Shown in pieces: positions 1-6,531 of a DNA stretch of 13,927 nt (position 1 is its first letter; the number at the start of each line of letters is the position of its first letter). A program made the translations under genes and the position numbers. The stretch is from Bryobacterales bacterium (GTDB taxonomy: Bacteria > Cyanobacteriota > Vampirovibrionia > Obscuribacterales > Obscuribacteraceae): NCBI GenBank assembly GCA_903970295.1, contig CAJCHQ010001035.1, positions 1-13,927 of the forward strand. The letters run 5' to 3'. Below the pieces are notes generated by a model that ran no database searches, was not told the DNA's origin, and was given only the letters and a program-made list of their open reading frames with translations.

Positions 1-52
1 TTCCATGGGAATCCTTTACAAGCCCGTCGCCCCTCAGAGGCACCAGGGCGGG

Positions 53-108
53 GAATGGCGCGGATTGAGCTTTCACGCACTTATAAATGAAAGATTAGGG
101 CGCCATTC
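53..108. repeat. Nested inverted repeat (potential hairpin)
   Basis: GAATGGCGC at 53-61 is matched by its exact reverse complement GCGCCATTC at 100-108. Inside it, CTTTCA at 70-75 pairs with TGAAAG at 88-93 around an AT-rich loop. The two stems could stack into one interrupted hairpin. No T-run follows on either strand, so it is not a standard terminator. Its function is unknown. Confidence 0.45.
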
Positions 109-330
109 GAATTCTATGCAAAAGCGAAATTTATGCGCGAAGGACTCGCGTTAGATCGTCGCTGCGATAGTCCCTTTGTCCCTCGTGTAGGTGCGAAAGC
201 GCTTTGCAGGCTCTTCGTTAAGCGTCGGGCTCGGCTGCTCCCAGTACTAAATGTGATACCAGGACCACTGGTGGCACTTTTAGAAAAACGATTTGCCGCT
301 TCTGTATTTAATGAAGTTCTCGGCACCTAA

Positions 331-358
331 TGTATGTAAATGCGAAGTTGCTCCGTTG
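331..358 (+). repeat. Direct repeat copy 1 (28 nt)
   Basis: This copy contains TGCGAAGTTGCTCCGTTG at 341-358. A second copy at 454-481 matches it at 24 of 28 positions, with 17 of 18 in this core. The start-to-start spacing is 123 nt. No tandem array or third clear copy was seen in the window. It may be a member of a dispersed intergenic repeat family, which this window alone cannot show. Confidence 0.5.
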
Positions 359-453
359 CCCCTCGAAAGGGCTGATGAGGGCGATGTGAAGCTTATCAAG
401 TGCTTGCCGCCCAGAGTTTTGCCGGCAATTAGTGCTGGCGAGAAACTTCATCG

Positions 454-481
454 TGTTTGCAATTGCGAAGTTGCTCCGCTG
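454..481 (+). repeat. Direct repeat copy 2 (28 nt)
   Basis: This is the partner of the copy at 331-358. The core TGCGAAGTTGCTCCGCTG at 464-481 differs from copy 1 by a single T/C change. Outside this 28-nt block the sequences diverge. Confidence 0.5.
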
Positions 482-830
482 ACGAGTAACCAACATCGGT
501 TGTCTAGCTGACATAAAAGCTCGCGCAAGTGCCTCATGTTCCACTAACGCAAATTGGTCAGCAAAGACCGTGTATTGCCAAGTATTGGTTGTACGACATA
601 ACTATGTCTTCTAATCTGAGACTATTCTCTTTCTCTTTTTCCGCTTCAAAAGTCTTCTACTACTCGAAATTTCCACTGCGATGCTCGTTGAATCCCCGAT
701 TGGTCGGAGAGATATTCAGCGAATCAACGGCGGCCTCATCCTCAACAGAACATCATGCCTGGTGCGCAAATTCTGTCGGCTGCTTTCAGCAATCTTTGCC
801 GTGGCTCAGCATGCCTGAACATGGCTTTTG

Positions 831-837
831 AGAAGGA
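831..837 (+). promoter_or_regulatory. Ribosome binding site setting the start at 846
   Basis: AGAAGGA lies eight bases upstream of the ATG at 846. A TTG codon in the same frame at 828 would give six extra residues, but it sits just before this site and has no binding site of its own, so the ATG is preferred. Confidence 0.6.
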
Positions 838-845
838 CTAACCAA

Positions 846-1412
846 ATGGAATATCTTGTCGTGGTCTCATCTGGCATTCTTGGCGCCTTTACGGGTTGGG
901 TTGTCGGCAAAGTTGTGGATGACAAAATCAGATGCGGCTGTCCAGTCAGATCGCTCGCCTTCAGAGCAGCACTCTTCTTTCTCTTGGGCTGGTTCGGTTT
1001 CTCCTGGCTCGGGAAATTTGGCGTTCTCTTTTTGAATTTGTCTGCCGTGTCTGTCGTCTTTTCCGGGCTACTTCACCGCACTTTCGAAAAAGCCTTTCGC
1101 AACGTTCGTCCTGACGAAAAATTTAGGGGATATGCGTTCTTCGGCTGGGTGGCATTCTGGAGTGCTTGTATCACCGGCTGTGTAGTCACCCAGATCTTTG
1201 CCGTCTGGGGCTTCAGTTGGGCTTTGATCGTAGCGACCGTTTTCGGCTTGCCGCTTGCGTTCGTTTCCTATGGAGTCAGTCGTCTGGTCGTTATGCTTTT
1301 TATGGTGGCTGCCGATTGGTTTTTACCGGCACTGGCCAAACAGTTGACTGCGATCGGAGCTGCTCTAAGTGGCTTGCTTCCTTGCGGCAAAAGGATCATT
1401 CGCCGGCGTTGA
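846..1412 (+). CDS. Polytopic membrane protein, unknown function
   Basis: This 188-residue protein is dominated by hydrophobic segments at roughly residues 4-22, 38-56, 58-76, 96-120, 122-143 and 144-165. It ends in a basic tail (KRIIRRR), which favours a cytoplasmic C-terminus. A polar patch at about 77-95 (RTFEKAFRNVRPDEKFRG) separates the first three hydrophobic segments from the rest. I see no catalytic motif and recognise no family. The start is the ATG at 846, chosen for its AGAAGGA site; TTG at 828 is the alternative. The gene stands alone, with no close neighbour on either side and more than 1 kb of poorly coding DNA downstream. That it is a real membrane protein is fairly safe; its role is unknown. 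Confidence 0.7.
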   Translation: MEYLVVVSSGILGAFTGWVVGKVVDDKIRCGCPVRSLAFRAALFFLLGWFGFSWLGKFGVLFLNLSAVSVVFSGLLHRTFEKAFRNVRPDEKFRGYAFFGWVAFWSACITGCVVTQIFAVWGFSWALIVATVFGLPLAFVSYGVSRLVVMLFMVAADWFLPALAKQLTAIGAALSGLLPCGKRIIRRR

Positions 1413-2433
1413 GCGAAACAAACGTGCTCATTGCCAAAGTTAAAGGAGCTGCAACATGCTGTATCACCACTGGCGGTGCTCGCTCTCAACAAGGCGGTAA
1501 ACCCGAGAATTCACCCTCGGAATGAGGCAAGAAGCGCGACACCAGGTAATTAGGGAGGCGGGAGGCGGTGGCGCAAGGAGCGGCATCGTCTTCCCGTTTA
1601 AGTGTCGTGTCACTCTTTAAAATGTTGCCGGTGCGCTACATCAGTCCGCGAAATTATTCCCAGGCGATTTTGATTAACTGGCTGAATTTTGGTCGGAATT
1701 TGAAATACTAGTGGAGATAGTAAAATTCGGGCGTCGCACCCTCGCTGGAGACTGTCCTTTTTGTCGTTGATATTAGAGATGACCCCCTAAGCGAGCCATG
1801 TAACACACGTGTAACTCAACGTGGTCAGGATCTAGTCAAATCCATCAGGAGGAATCGCAGCCGCTGGCCCGAGTACGAACGCTACTCGCAGGCATCGGCA
1901 AAGCCAAAAGACCAAAATCGCATACATTAAACAGTGATGACGTGGGCGGGCAGCCAACGTGCAGACCTGAGCGGTGAGTCTAATTCACTGCTTGGGATTT
2001 TCCGTTGCGTGCGCCACCGTATATGGTGCTAGTGAGAGCTAGCGCTCGCCGACACAGGTGGTACGAAACTCAATGGTTGTAACATTCTTGATAGACTCGA
2101 CAAGCCGCGCGATGCATCTCATTCGGTCCTCACCGCACTGCATATGCGGCACCTGGAACCTCTTGCTGCAATCAGCTCCAGTTACTTCGATTATTCCCAT
2201 GTAAACGGGCTTTTCACTGTTGCTGACATCTTGATTCTTTGCTAGGACAGGGTTACTCACTCTTCCATTTCGACCTGACAAAAAACATAAAAAACAAAAC
2301 GTACTGAATCTCACTCAGTCTTATTCCAGATTTACGTCGCCCGGCTGTCGATGCTTTTCCCGCGAGGTTGATTTGAACTCGCCTGCAGATGATGCCGAGC
2401 TGCAAAAATTTTTCAATTTCTTAAGGAGGCTGT
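1413..2433. other. Long intergenic stretch, mostly without genes
   Basis: About 1 kb lies between the membrane protein gene and the large operon. From about 1525 to 2038 all frames are broken by frequent stops and no domain can be recognised. A 14-codon frame at 1456-1500 has a good ribosome binding site (see findings), and a weak minus-strand frame lies at 2039-2314. Small potential hairpins occur at 1503-1520 (CCGAG/CTCGG), 2015-2028 (CACC/GGTG) and 2028-2043 (GCTAG/CTAGC). An ACACGTGT palindrome lies at 1805-1812. The promoter of the downstream operon probably lies at the right end of this stretch, but I could not place a convincing -35/-10 pair. No tRNA-like fold was seen. Confidence 0.5.
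2039..2314 (-). CDS. Doubtful small protein (91 codons)
   Basis: This frame starts at a GTG (2312-2314) directly after an in-frame TGA and ends with TAG at 2039-2041. It encodes a 91-residue protein with seven cysteines, spread over its whole length, and a weakly hydrophobic N-terminus containing two of them (FCFLCFL). No domain is recognised. The upstream sequence offers only a weak GGAATAAG ribosome binding site. Codon choice is not obviously aberrant, and the frame is the longest in an otherwise poorly coding 1-kb stretch. Two small hairpins (2015-2043) lie at and beyond its stop. It could be a small secreted Cys-containing protein, a decayed gene fragment, or chance. Confidence 0.25.
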   Translation of the reverse strand: MRFSTFCFLCFLSGRNGRVSNPVLAKNQDVSNSEKPVYMGIIEVTGADCSKRFQVPHMQCGEDRMRCIARLVESIKNVTTIEFRTTCVGER

Positions 2434-3546
2434 ATGCACTTCTCCACTCCATTGTTTTTCATTGCGTTGTTGCTCTTACCCTGTTTGTTTTTCGCCGGTC
2501 GCAAGCGTCAGGGTCTAGGTCATTCGCAAGTTTCGCTGCATGCAGGTATCCGCTCTTTACCATTACTTGCGCGTATACCATCTGCTTGCCGACTTCTCTT
2601 CCTGGTCACTCTGGTATTTACTCTGGCGCAACCGCAATTGCTCCACAAGTCGGTGCGCCGAACCATACAAACCCGAGATTTCGTGATCACTGTCGATGTC
2701 TCGGGTTCAATGAGTGATGAACTGAAAGATCCACAGCAGCAGCAATTCGTCAAGCAAAATCAGGTGCCGCAAGCAGATTCGCCAAATGCGGACTTTCCTA
2801 TTGCCGGTACTGACCTGAACAGCTTGCCGAAGAAGGCTCCGTCATTCGATATCCCCGGTCTTGCCCTCTTCGGTCTCGGTCCTAAAATCGCCGACCCCAG
2901 CAAAGAGGCCACCAAGTTAACTCGGGCGATGGCTGCCAGAGAGGGTGTTCGTCAATTTCTCTTGCGGCGCAAAAATGACCGGGTGGGACTGATTACGTTC
3001 GACGATCGTTGCTATTACTCAGAGCCGATCGGCAAACCGGAGGCTGTGACCAAGAAATTGGATTCCATCCTGCATTCAGGCTCTGGAACAAATTTTGACG
3101 GTCCCAGTTCATCGTCTGAAGAGCCCGGCGCGATCGAATGTTCGATTCGGCATTTCATCGACATGAAAGCTACTCAAACGCGAGTTTTGATCATGGTCAC
3201 TGATGGTGAAGACTCGATCGATCCGGATCGCGCTAACCAGCTCGCGAAGCTAATTCACGAGCAGCACATCAAGATGTATGTGCTTGGCGTAGGAGAAAGG
3301 TGGACTGGAAATACGAGGCTGCGTTTGCAAGAATTTGTCGAGAGCGTCTCCGGCGAAGTGATTCGCATCGGCGACGCCAAACAAATGCGTGAAGCTTTCG
3401 CGCTGATCGACAAGCTCGAAGCGAGCAAGGCTGAGACAGAAACACAGGAGCGGGCCGAGGAGCTCTATCCGTACTTTGCCGCAGCAGCGCTTCTGCTGTT
3501 ATTGATCTGGACTTGTGGCGCCGCCTACTTGCGGGAGTCACACTAG
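2434..3546 (+). CDS. Membrane-anchored vWA protein, MxaC/BatA-like
   Basis: This is a 370-residue von Willebrand factor A protein. Hydrophobic segments at about 4-21 and 51-66 precede the vWA domain (about 81-325), and a last one lies at about 347-365, leaving a short polar tail. The metal-ion-dependent adhesion site is complete: DVSGS at residues 88-92, Thr219 in GSGTN, and Asp257 in TDGED. Between the first motif and the next helix lies a roughly 65-residue Gln/Pro/Asp-rich insertion (about 97-160), much longer than usual at that site. AAGGAGG at 2423-2429 fixes the ATG. It is the first gene of the operon and is followed at once by a small TPR-like protein and a second vWA protein. Size and context fit MxaC (or BatA) of MoxR-vWA systems, where such proteins bind divalent metal and act on envelope proteins. 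The client is unknown. Confidence 0.85.
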   Translation: MHFSTPLFFIALLLLPCLFFAGRKRQGLGHSQVSLHAGIRSLPLLARIPSACRLLFLVTLVFTLAQPQLLHKSVRRTIQTRDFVITVDVSGSMSDELKDPQQQQFVKQNQVPQADSPNADFPIAGTDLNSLPKKAPSFDIPGLALFGLGPKIADPSKEATKLTRAMAAREGVRQFLLRRKNDRVGLITFDDRCYYSEPIGKPEAVTKKLDSILHSGSGTNFDGPSSSSEEPGAIECSIRHFIDMKATQTRVLIMVTDGEDSIDPDRANQLAKLIHEQHIKMYVLGVGERWTGNTRLRLQEFVESVSGEVIRIGDAKQMREAFALIDKLEASKAETETQERAEELYPYFAAAALLLLLIWTCGAAYLRESH

Positions 3547-3549
3547 GAG
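3545..3549 (+). promoter_or_regulatory. Ribosome binding site setting the start at 3558
   Basis: AGGAG overlaps the TAG stop of the preceding vWA gene and lies eight bases before the ATG at 3558. An upstream in-frame start at 3513 would add 15 residues and overlap the preceding gene by 34 bases, so the ATG at 3558 is preferred. Confidence 0.65.
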
Positions 3550-3557
3550 AACTCTTC

Positions 3558-4154
3558 ATGCAACTCAAGATCAAGCGACCTCGCGACTGGGTAATTGTCG
3601 CTCTGGGGGTTTTGATATTAGCTACCGGTGTGATTACCTGCCTCAGGCAAGACGGTCAGGCGATACTTTACGATCAGGGACTGCGGTCCTACATCAAAGC
3701 TCAGAGCGAAAATGCCGACGATCCTGCAAGCGAGATCAAAACGCCCGCAGATCGAACAAAGGCACTTCAGGAAGCGGCGCAGATGTTCGATCTCTCGATC
3801 AAGGTCTATAAGCGTGAGTCGCAAGGCAGCTGGCTGCAGCGCTTCTTTCTCCCTCATGCCGATGCGCATCTGGCAGCCCTGGCCAGTTTTCGGCTGGGAA
3901 ACTGTTTGCTCTGGCTGCAGAAAGAGAAAGAGGCGGTGGCAGCATATGAAGGCTATCTGCAACTCAATCCAGGCGGCGAAAACGACAAGAATGTAGGAGA
4001 TACGCTGGTCGACCAGCACAATCTCGAAATTCTTTTCAATCACGATCCGGATTTGCAAGAAGCGCAGGGCAAAGGCAAAGCTAATGCCAAGCAGCAGCGC
4101 AAGCAGCAAAACCCCGATTCTAACGCCGGACATTCACCTCACACCAAGATGTGA
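3558..4154 (+). CDS. Small membrane-anchored TPR-like protein, MxaK/BatC-like
   Basis: This 198-residue protein has one N-terminal hydrophobic segment (about 11-29) after a basic start (KIKRPRD), so it probably has an N-in anchor with the rest outside the cytoplasm. Helical segments at about 65-85 and 101-137 resemble a TPR pair: ALASFRLGNCLLWLQKEKEA followed by AVAAYEGYLQLNPG is close to the TPR consensus. The C-terminus from about 168 is low-complexity, rich in Lys, Gln, Asn and Ala. It starts 11 bases after the stop of the first vWA gene and is followed 12 bases later by the second vWA gene. A small TPR-like protein between two vWA proteins is the arrangement of mxaC-K-L. It probably bridges or organises the vWA proteins. 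Sequence similarity to MxaK cannot be judged here; the assignment rests on size, topology and position. Confidence 0.75.
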   Translation: MQLKIKRPRDWVIVALGVLILATGVITCLRQDGQAILYDQGLRSYIKAQSENADDPASEIKTPADRTKALQEAAQMFDLSIKVYKRESQGSWLQRFFLPHADAHLAALASFRLGNCLLWLQKEKEAVAAYEGYLQLNPGGENDKNVGDTLVDQHNLEILFNHDPDLQEAQGKGKANAKQQRKQQNPDSNAGHSPHTKM

Positions 4155-4166
4155 AGGAGGCGGGCT

Positions 4167-5261
4167 ATGTTATCTATACACTTTTTGCAGGCTCGGTATT
4201 TGCTCTTCGGCATGCCGGCAATTGTCATTGTGGGGTATGCGCTCTATCGTGGCTTCATTCTGCGTATGATGGCGCGCAAGGCATACGGTGAAGAGAGCTT
4301 GATTGCGAAATTCAGCAATCCGGTTTCTCTTTCCAGCGAAATGCCTTTGATGTTGAGCCGGCTGTTTGCGGTTCTGTGTCTCGTAATTGTGATAGCGAAT
4401 CCCGTCTCGTTGAATCATCCGGCGCGAGTACCTGCCGGCTCGACTCAAGTCATAGCGGTGATCGACGTCAGTCCAAGCATGGCCGCCGAAGACCATCGTG
4501 ATTTGTTTCCTCCCTACGGCGGCAAGCCTCAGCAAGAGGTGCTCGGTCCGTATGGACGGCGAATCGACGAGGTCGCACAGGTAATCGAAGAACAGTTGCT
4601 GCCGGCCATGGCAGGAAACGAGCTGGGCATCGTCCTCTATGAGGGTGAAGGCAAAGATCAGGTCGATCTCGCCGATGATTTCCAAAAAGTTAAGTGGGAA
4701 ATCGACAACGACTGGTTGGAAATCGGTCAGGCTCCCGGTGATGGATCAGACTACGGCAAGGGCCTGGAGATGGCGCTCACTAACTTTGCCACTACCCCTG
4801 GTGCGGGCAAGGAAAAGGTGATAATTCTCTTCAGCGATGGTGGTGCAGATGATTTGGACCGTCAGGCGCTGGCCAAAACGGTGGCAAAAATCAAGGCCGC
4901 GCAGATCAAAGTCATTGTCATTGCGGTTGGTTCTGAAAGAGAAATGAAAGTGCCCAGATACAACGAACGCGGTCTTGCTCAGGGTTATGTCCATTTGGAA
5001 TCCTGCGAAGACGCAGATGCGGAGGGCAATTGTCAGACGAAGCTCAATCTCGCAGAACTGAGCGGTTTGGCCGCTAACTTCAATAGCGAGCCTGTGCTGC
5101 TGAATTACGGCAAGAAATTGCCGATCGCGTGGGCCAGTTACATCTCTGGAAGTAAGGCGGAGAATCAGCCCGAGCATCTGTACAAGTACATACTAGTGCC
5201 CTGCCTCATTGTCTGTCTGTTGATCGAATTCCGAGCTTTGAGATTCAGGCGTCGATCTTAA
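4167..5261 (+). CDS. Second membrane-anchored vWA protein, MxaL/BatB-like
   Basis: This is a 364-residue protein with hydrophobic segments at about 12-30 and 62-79, a vWA domain (about 93-310), and a C-terminal membrane segment at about 339-355 followed by a basic tail (RALRFRRRS). The metal site is present: DVSPS at residues 100-104, Ser194 in GDGSDYG where Thr is more common, and Asp224 in FSDGGADD. Cys280 and Cys289 lie in an acidic loop (CEDADAEGNC) and could form a disulfide if that part is outside the cytoplasm. AAGGAGG at 4154-4160 overlaps the end of the upstream TPR-like gene. Two vWA proteins flanking a TPR-like protein fit MxaL or BatB in MoxR-vWA systems. The presumed role is metal-dependent binding to a client or partner at the membrane. 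Confidence 0.83.
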   Translation: MLSIHFLQARYLLFGMPAIVIVGYALYRGFILRMMARKAYGEESLIAKFSNPVSLSSEMPLMLSRLFAVLCLVIVIANPVSLNHPARVPAGSTQVIAVIDVSPSMAAEDHRDLFPPYGGKPQQEVLGPYGRRIDEVAQVIEEQLLPAMAGNELGIVLYEGEGKDQVDLADDFQKVKWEIDNDWLEIGQAPGDGSDYGKGLEMALTNFATTPGAGKEKVIILFSDGGADDLDRQALAKTVAKIKAAQIKVIVIAVGSEREMKVPRYNERGLAQGYVHLESCEDADAEGNCQTKLNLAELSGLAANFNSEPVLLNYGKKLPIAWASYISGSKAENQPEHLYKYILVPCLIVCLLIEFRALRFRRRS

Positions 5262-5325
5262 TAACGTCCAACCGCCAGACGAGTGGCCGCGTAAGCGTGC
5301 TGCTTGCCCAGGTGAGGCTTAAGTC

Positions 5326-6369
5326 ATGAACGCACAAATTTGTCGAGAAAAACTTCTGCGATTGCGAGCTGAATTAGACAAAGTGGTTGTGGGCTACGAC
5401 CAGGAGAAGACGACGATCATCCTCGTCCTTCTCTCCGGTGGCAATGTGCTTTTGCGTGCAGTGCCAGGCACCGCCAAAACAACTCTGATTGTGGCTTTGC
5501 AAAAAGCGATCGAGAATTGTCAGGCCTCGCGCATACAGCTGACACCCGATATCAAGCCGTCCGATATCATCGGCAGCAAGATTTGGGATCCCGCGAGCAA
5601 ACAGTTCGTCACAGTCTGGGGTCCCGCGGTCGAAAAAGATCACGAGCCCGTCAACATCGTCCATGCCGACGAATTCAATCGTGCCACCGGCAAGACGCTG
5701 TCTGCTTTTTTGCAGCCGGCTCAGGAAAAGGCCGTGACGATCGGAGACGAAACTCGCCAGATGGAAGAGTTGTATATGCTCTCTGCCACGATCAATCCGA
5801 TCGAGCAGGAAGGCACATACGAAATTCCGGAGGCCATGATCGATCGATTCGACGTGCTCGTGGACCTCGGGTATGTGAGCCGGAGCGAAGAGATCCAAAT
5901 GCTGGGCAACATCCTCAAAAACAAGCGCAAATCGCTGAACCTCGTCAAGAAAGTAATCTCGAAAGAAGACATTCTGCAGATGCGCGAGTATGTCGATGAT
6001 ATCGCCGCTCAAATGAGTCAACCCGCCAAGGAATATATCGTCGATTTGGTGCGGGCGACGCGACCGGATGACGATCGATTCGAAGCGGTACACGGCAAGG
6101 CTGACGCGGAACGGTTGAAGAAGATGATCAAGTATGGTGGCTCGCCTCGAGCAATTATCGCTACTGCTTATCTGGCGGCAGCGCATGCTTTGTTCGAGGG
6201 TTCCGACAAAGTTTCGGTCGACGACATCAAAGCCGTGGCCGGTAACGTGCTCCACCATCGCGTCTTTTTGCAACCCGCTGCTGCTCGAAAGACTGACGTT
6301 GCCAAAGATATTGTGCAGCCGCTATTCGGCAAGGTGCCATTGCTAGATGGCCGTTTGAGTCGTAAGTAG
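5326..6369 (+). CDS. MoxR-family AAA+ ATPase
   Basis: This 347-residue cytoplasmic ATPase has all the MoxR hallmarks. The Walker A is AVPGTAKTT at residues 45-53 with Lys51; the first glycine usual in the family is Ala45. Walker B is IVHADEFNR at 111-119 with Asp115 and Glu116. Sensor 1 lies in ATINPIEQEGTYE (154-166, Asn157), an arginine finger candidate is Arg174 in DRF, and sensor 2 is GGSPRA at 271-276. Length is normal for the family. MoxR ATPases form hexamers and act with vWA and DUF58 partners as chaperones for folding or metal loading of envelope proteins; in methylotrophs MxaR serves methanol dehydrogenase. The start at 5326 has an AGGTGAGG site at 5310-5317. It lies 64 bases after the second vWA gene and 162 bases before the DUF58 gene, a gap occupied by a long hairpin. 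Confidence 0.95.
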   Translation: MNAQICREKLLRLRAELDKVVVGYDQEKTTIILVLLSGGNVLLRAVPGTAKTTLIVALQKAIENCQASRIQLTPDIKPSDIIGSKIWDPASKQFVTVWGPAVEKDHEPVNIVHADEFNRATGKTLSAFLQPAQEKAVTIGDETRQMEELYMLSATINPIEQEGTYEIPEAMIDRFDVLVDLGYVSRSEEIQMLGNILKNKRKSLNLVKKVISKEDILQMREYVDDIAAQMSQPAKEYIVDLVRATRPDDDRFEAVHGKADAERLKKMIKYGGSPRAIIATAYLAAAHALFEGSDKVSVDDIKAVAGNVLHHRVFLQPAAARKTDVAKDIVQPLFGKVPLLDGRLSRK

Positions 6370-6382
6370 GTGTCGCTTCCGA

Positions 6383-6460
6383 GTAGGCTCTGAAGTCGGT
6401 GTTTGCAGCGTGCTTCTGACCAGGCACGAGGCAGCGAACTAACCGACTTCAGAGGCCTAC
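6383..6460 (+). repeat. Long intra-operon hairpin
   Basis: The outer arms are GTAGGCTCTGAAGTCGGT (6383-6400) and ACCGACTTCAGAGGCCTAC (6442-6460). They pair over 18 base pairs with one bulged G at 6455. Inside, GTTTGC (6401-6406) pairs with GCGAAC (6434-6439) using one G-U pair, and GTGCTT (6410-6415) pairs with AGGCAC (6422-6427) around a six-base loop. Nearly the whole 78-nt segment can therefore fold into one long stem. No T-run follows, so it is not a standard terminator. It could be an RNA processing or stability element between moxR and the DUF58 gene, or a small palindromic repeat insertion. Confidence 0.75.
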
Positions 6461-6462
6461 CG

Positions 6463-6476
6463 CCCAGTAATCTGGG
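6463..6476 (+). repeat. Small hairpin before the DUF58 gene
   Basis: CCCAG (6463-6467) and CTGGG (6472-6476) pair around a TAAT loop, three bases after the long hairpin. The following bases (TCTTGCG) are not a T-run. It lies 45 bases before the ribosome binding site of the DUF58 gene. Confidence 0.5.
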
Positions 6477-6520
6477 TCTTGCGTAGCACTTGCCAACGCT
6501 TTCACTTCATGAAATTCCGC

Positions 6521-6526
6521 AAGGAG
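6521..6526 (+). promoter_or_regulatory. Ribosome binding site setting the start at 6532
   Basis: AAGGAG lies five bases before the ATG at 6532. An in-frame TTG at 6490 would add 14 residues, but it has no such site and overlaps the region just after the small hairpin. Confidence 0.7.
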
Positions 6527-6531
6527 TCGTT

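Larger units (their letters stand above)
1..845. other. Gene-poor left flank with small repeats
   Basis: I see no convincing gene here. Both strands carry only short overlapping frames of 60-100 codons, none with a recognisable domain or a good ribosome binding site. A frame open from the left edge (about 2-154, plus strand) could be the tail of a gene lying outside the window, but nothing in its short translation supports that. The stretch contains a nested inverted repeat at 53-108 and a 28-nt imperfect direct repeat at 331-358 and 454-481, both listed separately. The end of the stretch, 831-845, is the ribosome binding region of the following membrane protein gene. Confidence 0.5.

Noticed and set aside
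308..544. Minus-strand frame in which QRSNFA occurs twice, resembling a peptide repeat.
   Set aside because: The similarity is just the translation of the 28-nt DNA repeat. There is no ribosome binding site or domain, so it is treated as a DNA repeat.
529..831. 100-codon plus-strand frame just before the membrane protein gene.
   Set aside because: It has no ribosome binding site and no recognisable domain, and its composition (Ser/Phe-rich, from a CT-rich stretch) looks non-coding.
1820..1900. Possible signal recognition particle RNA: GTCAGG and CAGGAGGAATCGCAGCC look loosely like the conserved SRP domain.
   Set aside because: The spacing between the loops is wrong, the GGAA tetraloop is not closed by a proper stem, and the 3' loop reads CGCAG rather than AGCAG. 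A covariance-model search would settle it.
5374..6273. 299-codon open frame on the minus strand, antisense to moxR.
   Set aside because: It is fully contained in a certain MoxR gene with intact motifs, and its translation has no recognisable domain. It is a codon-bias shadow.
6383..6480. Rho-independent terminator after moxR.
   Set aside because: The stem is strong, but no T-run follows either hairpin, and the genes on both sides belong to one functional set.
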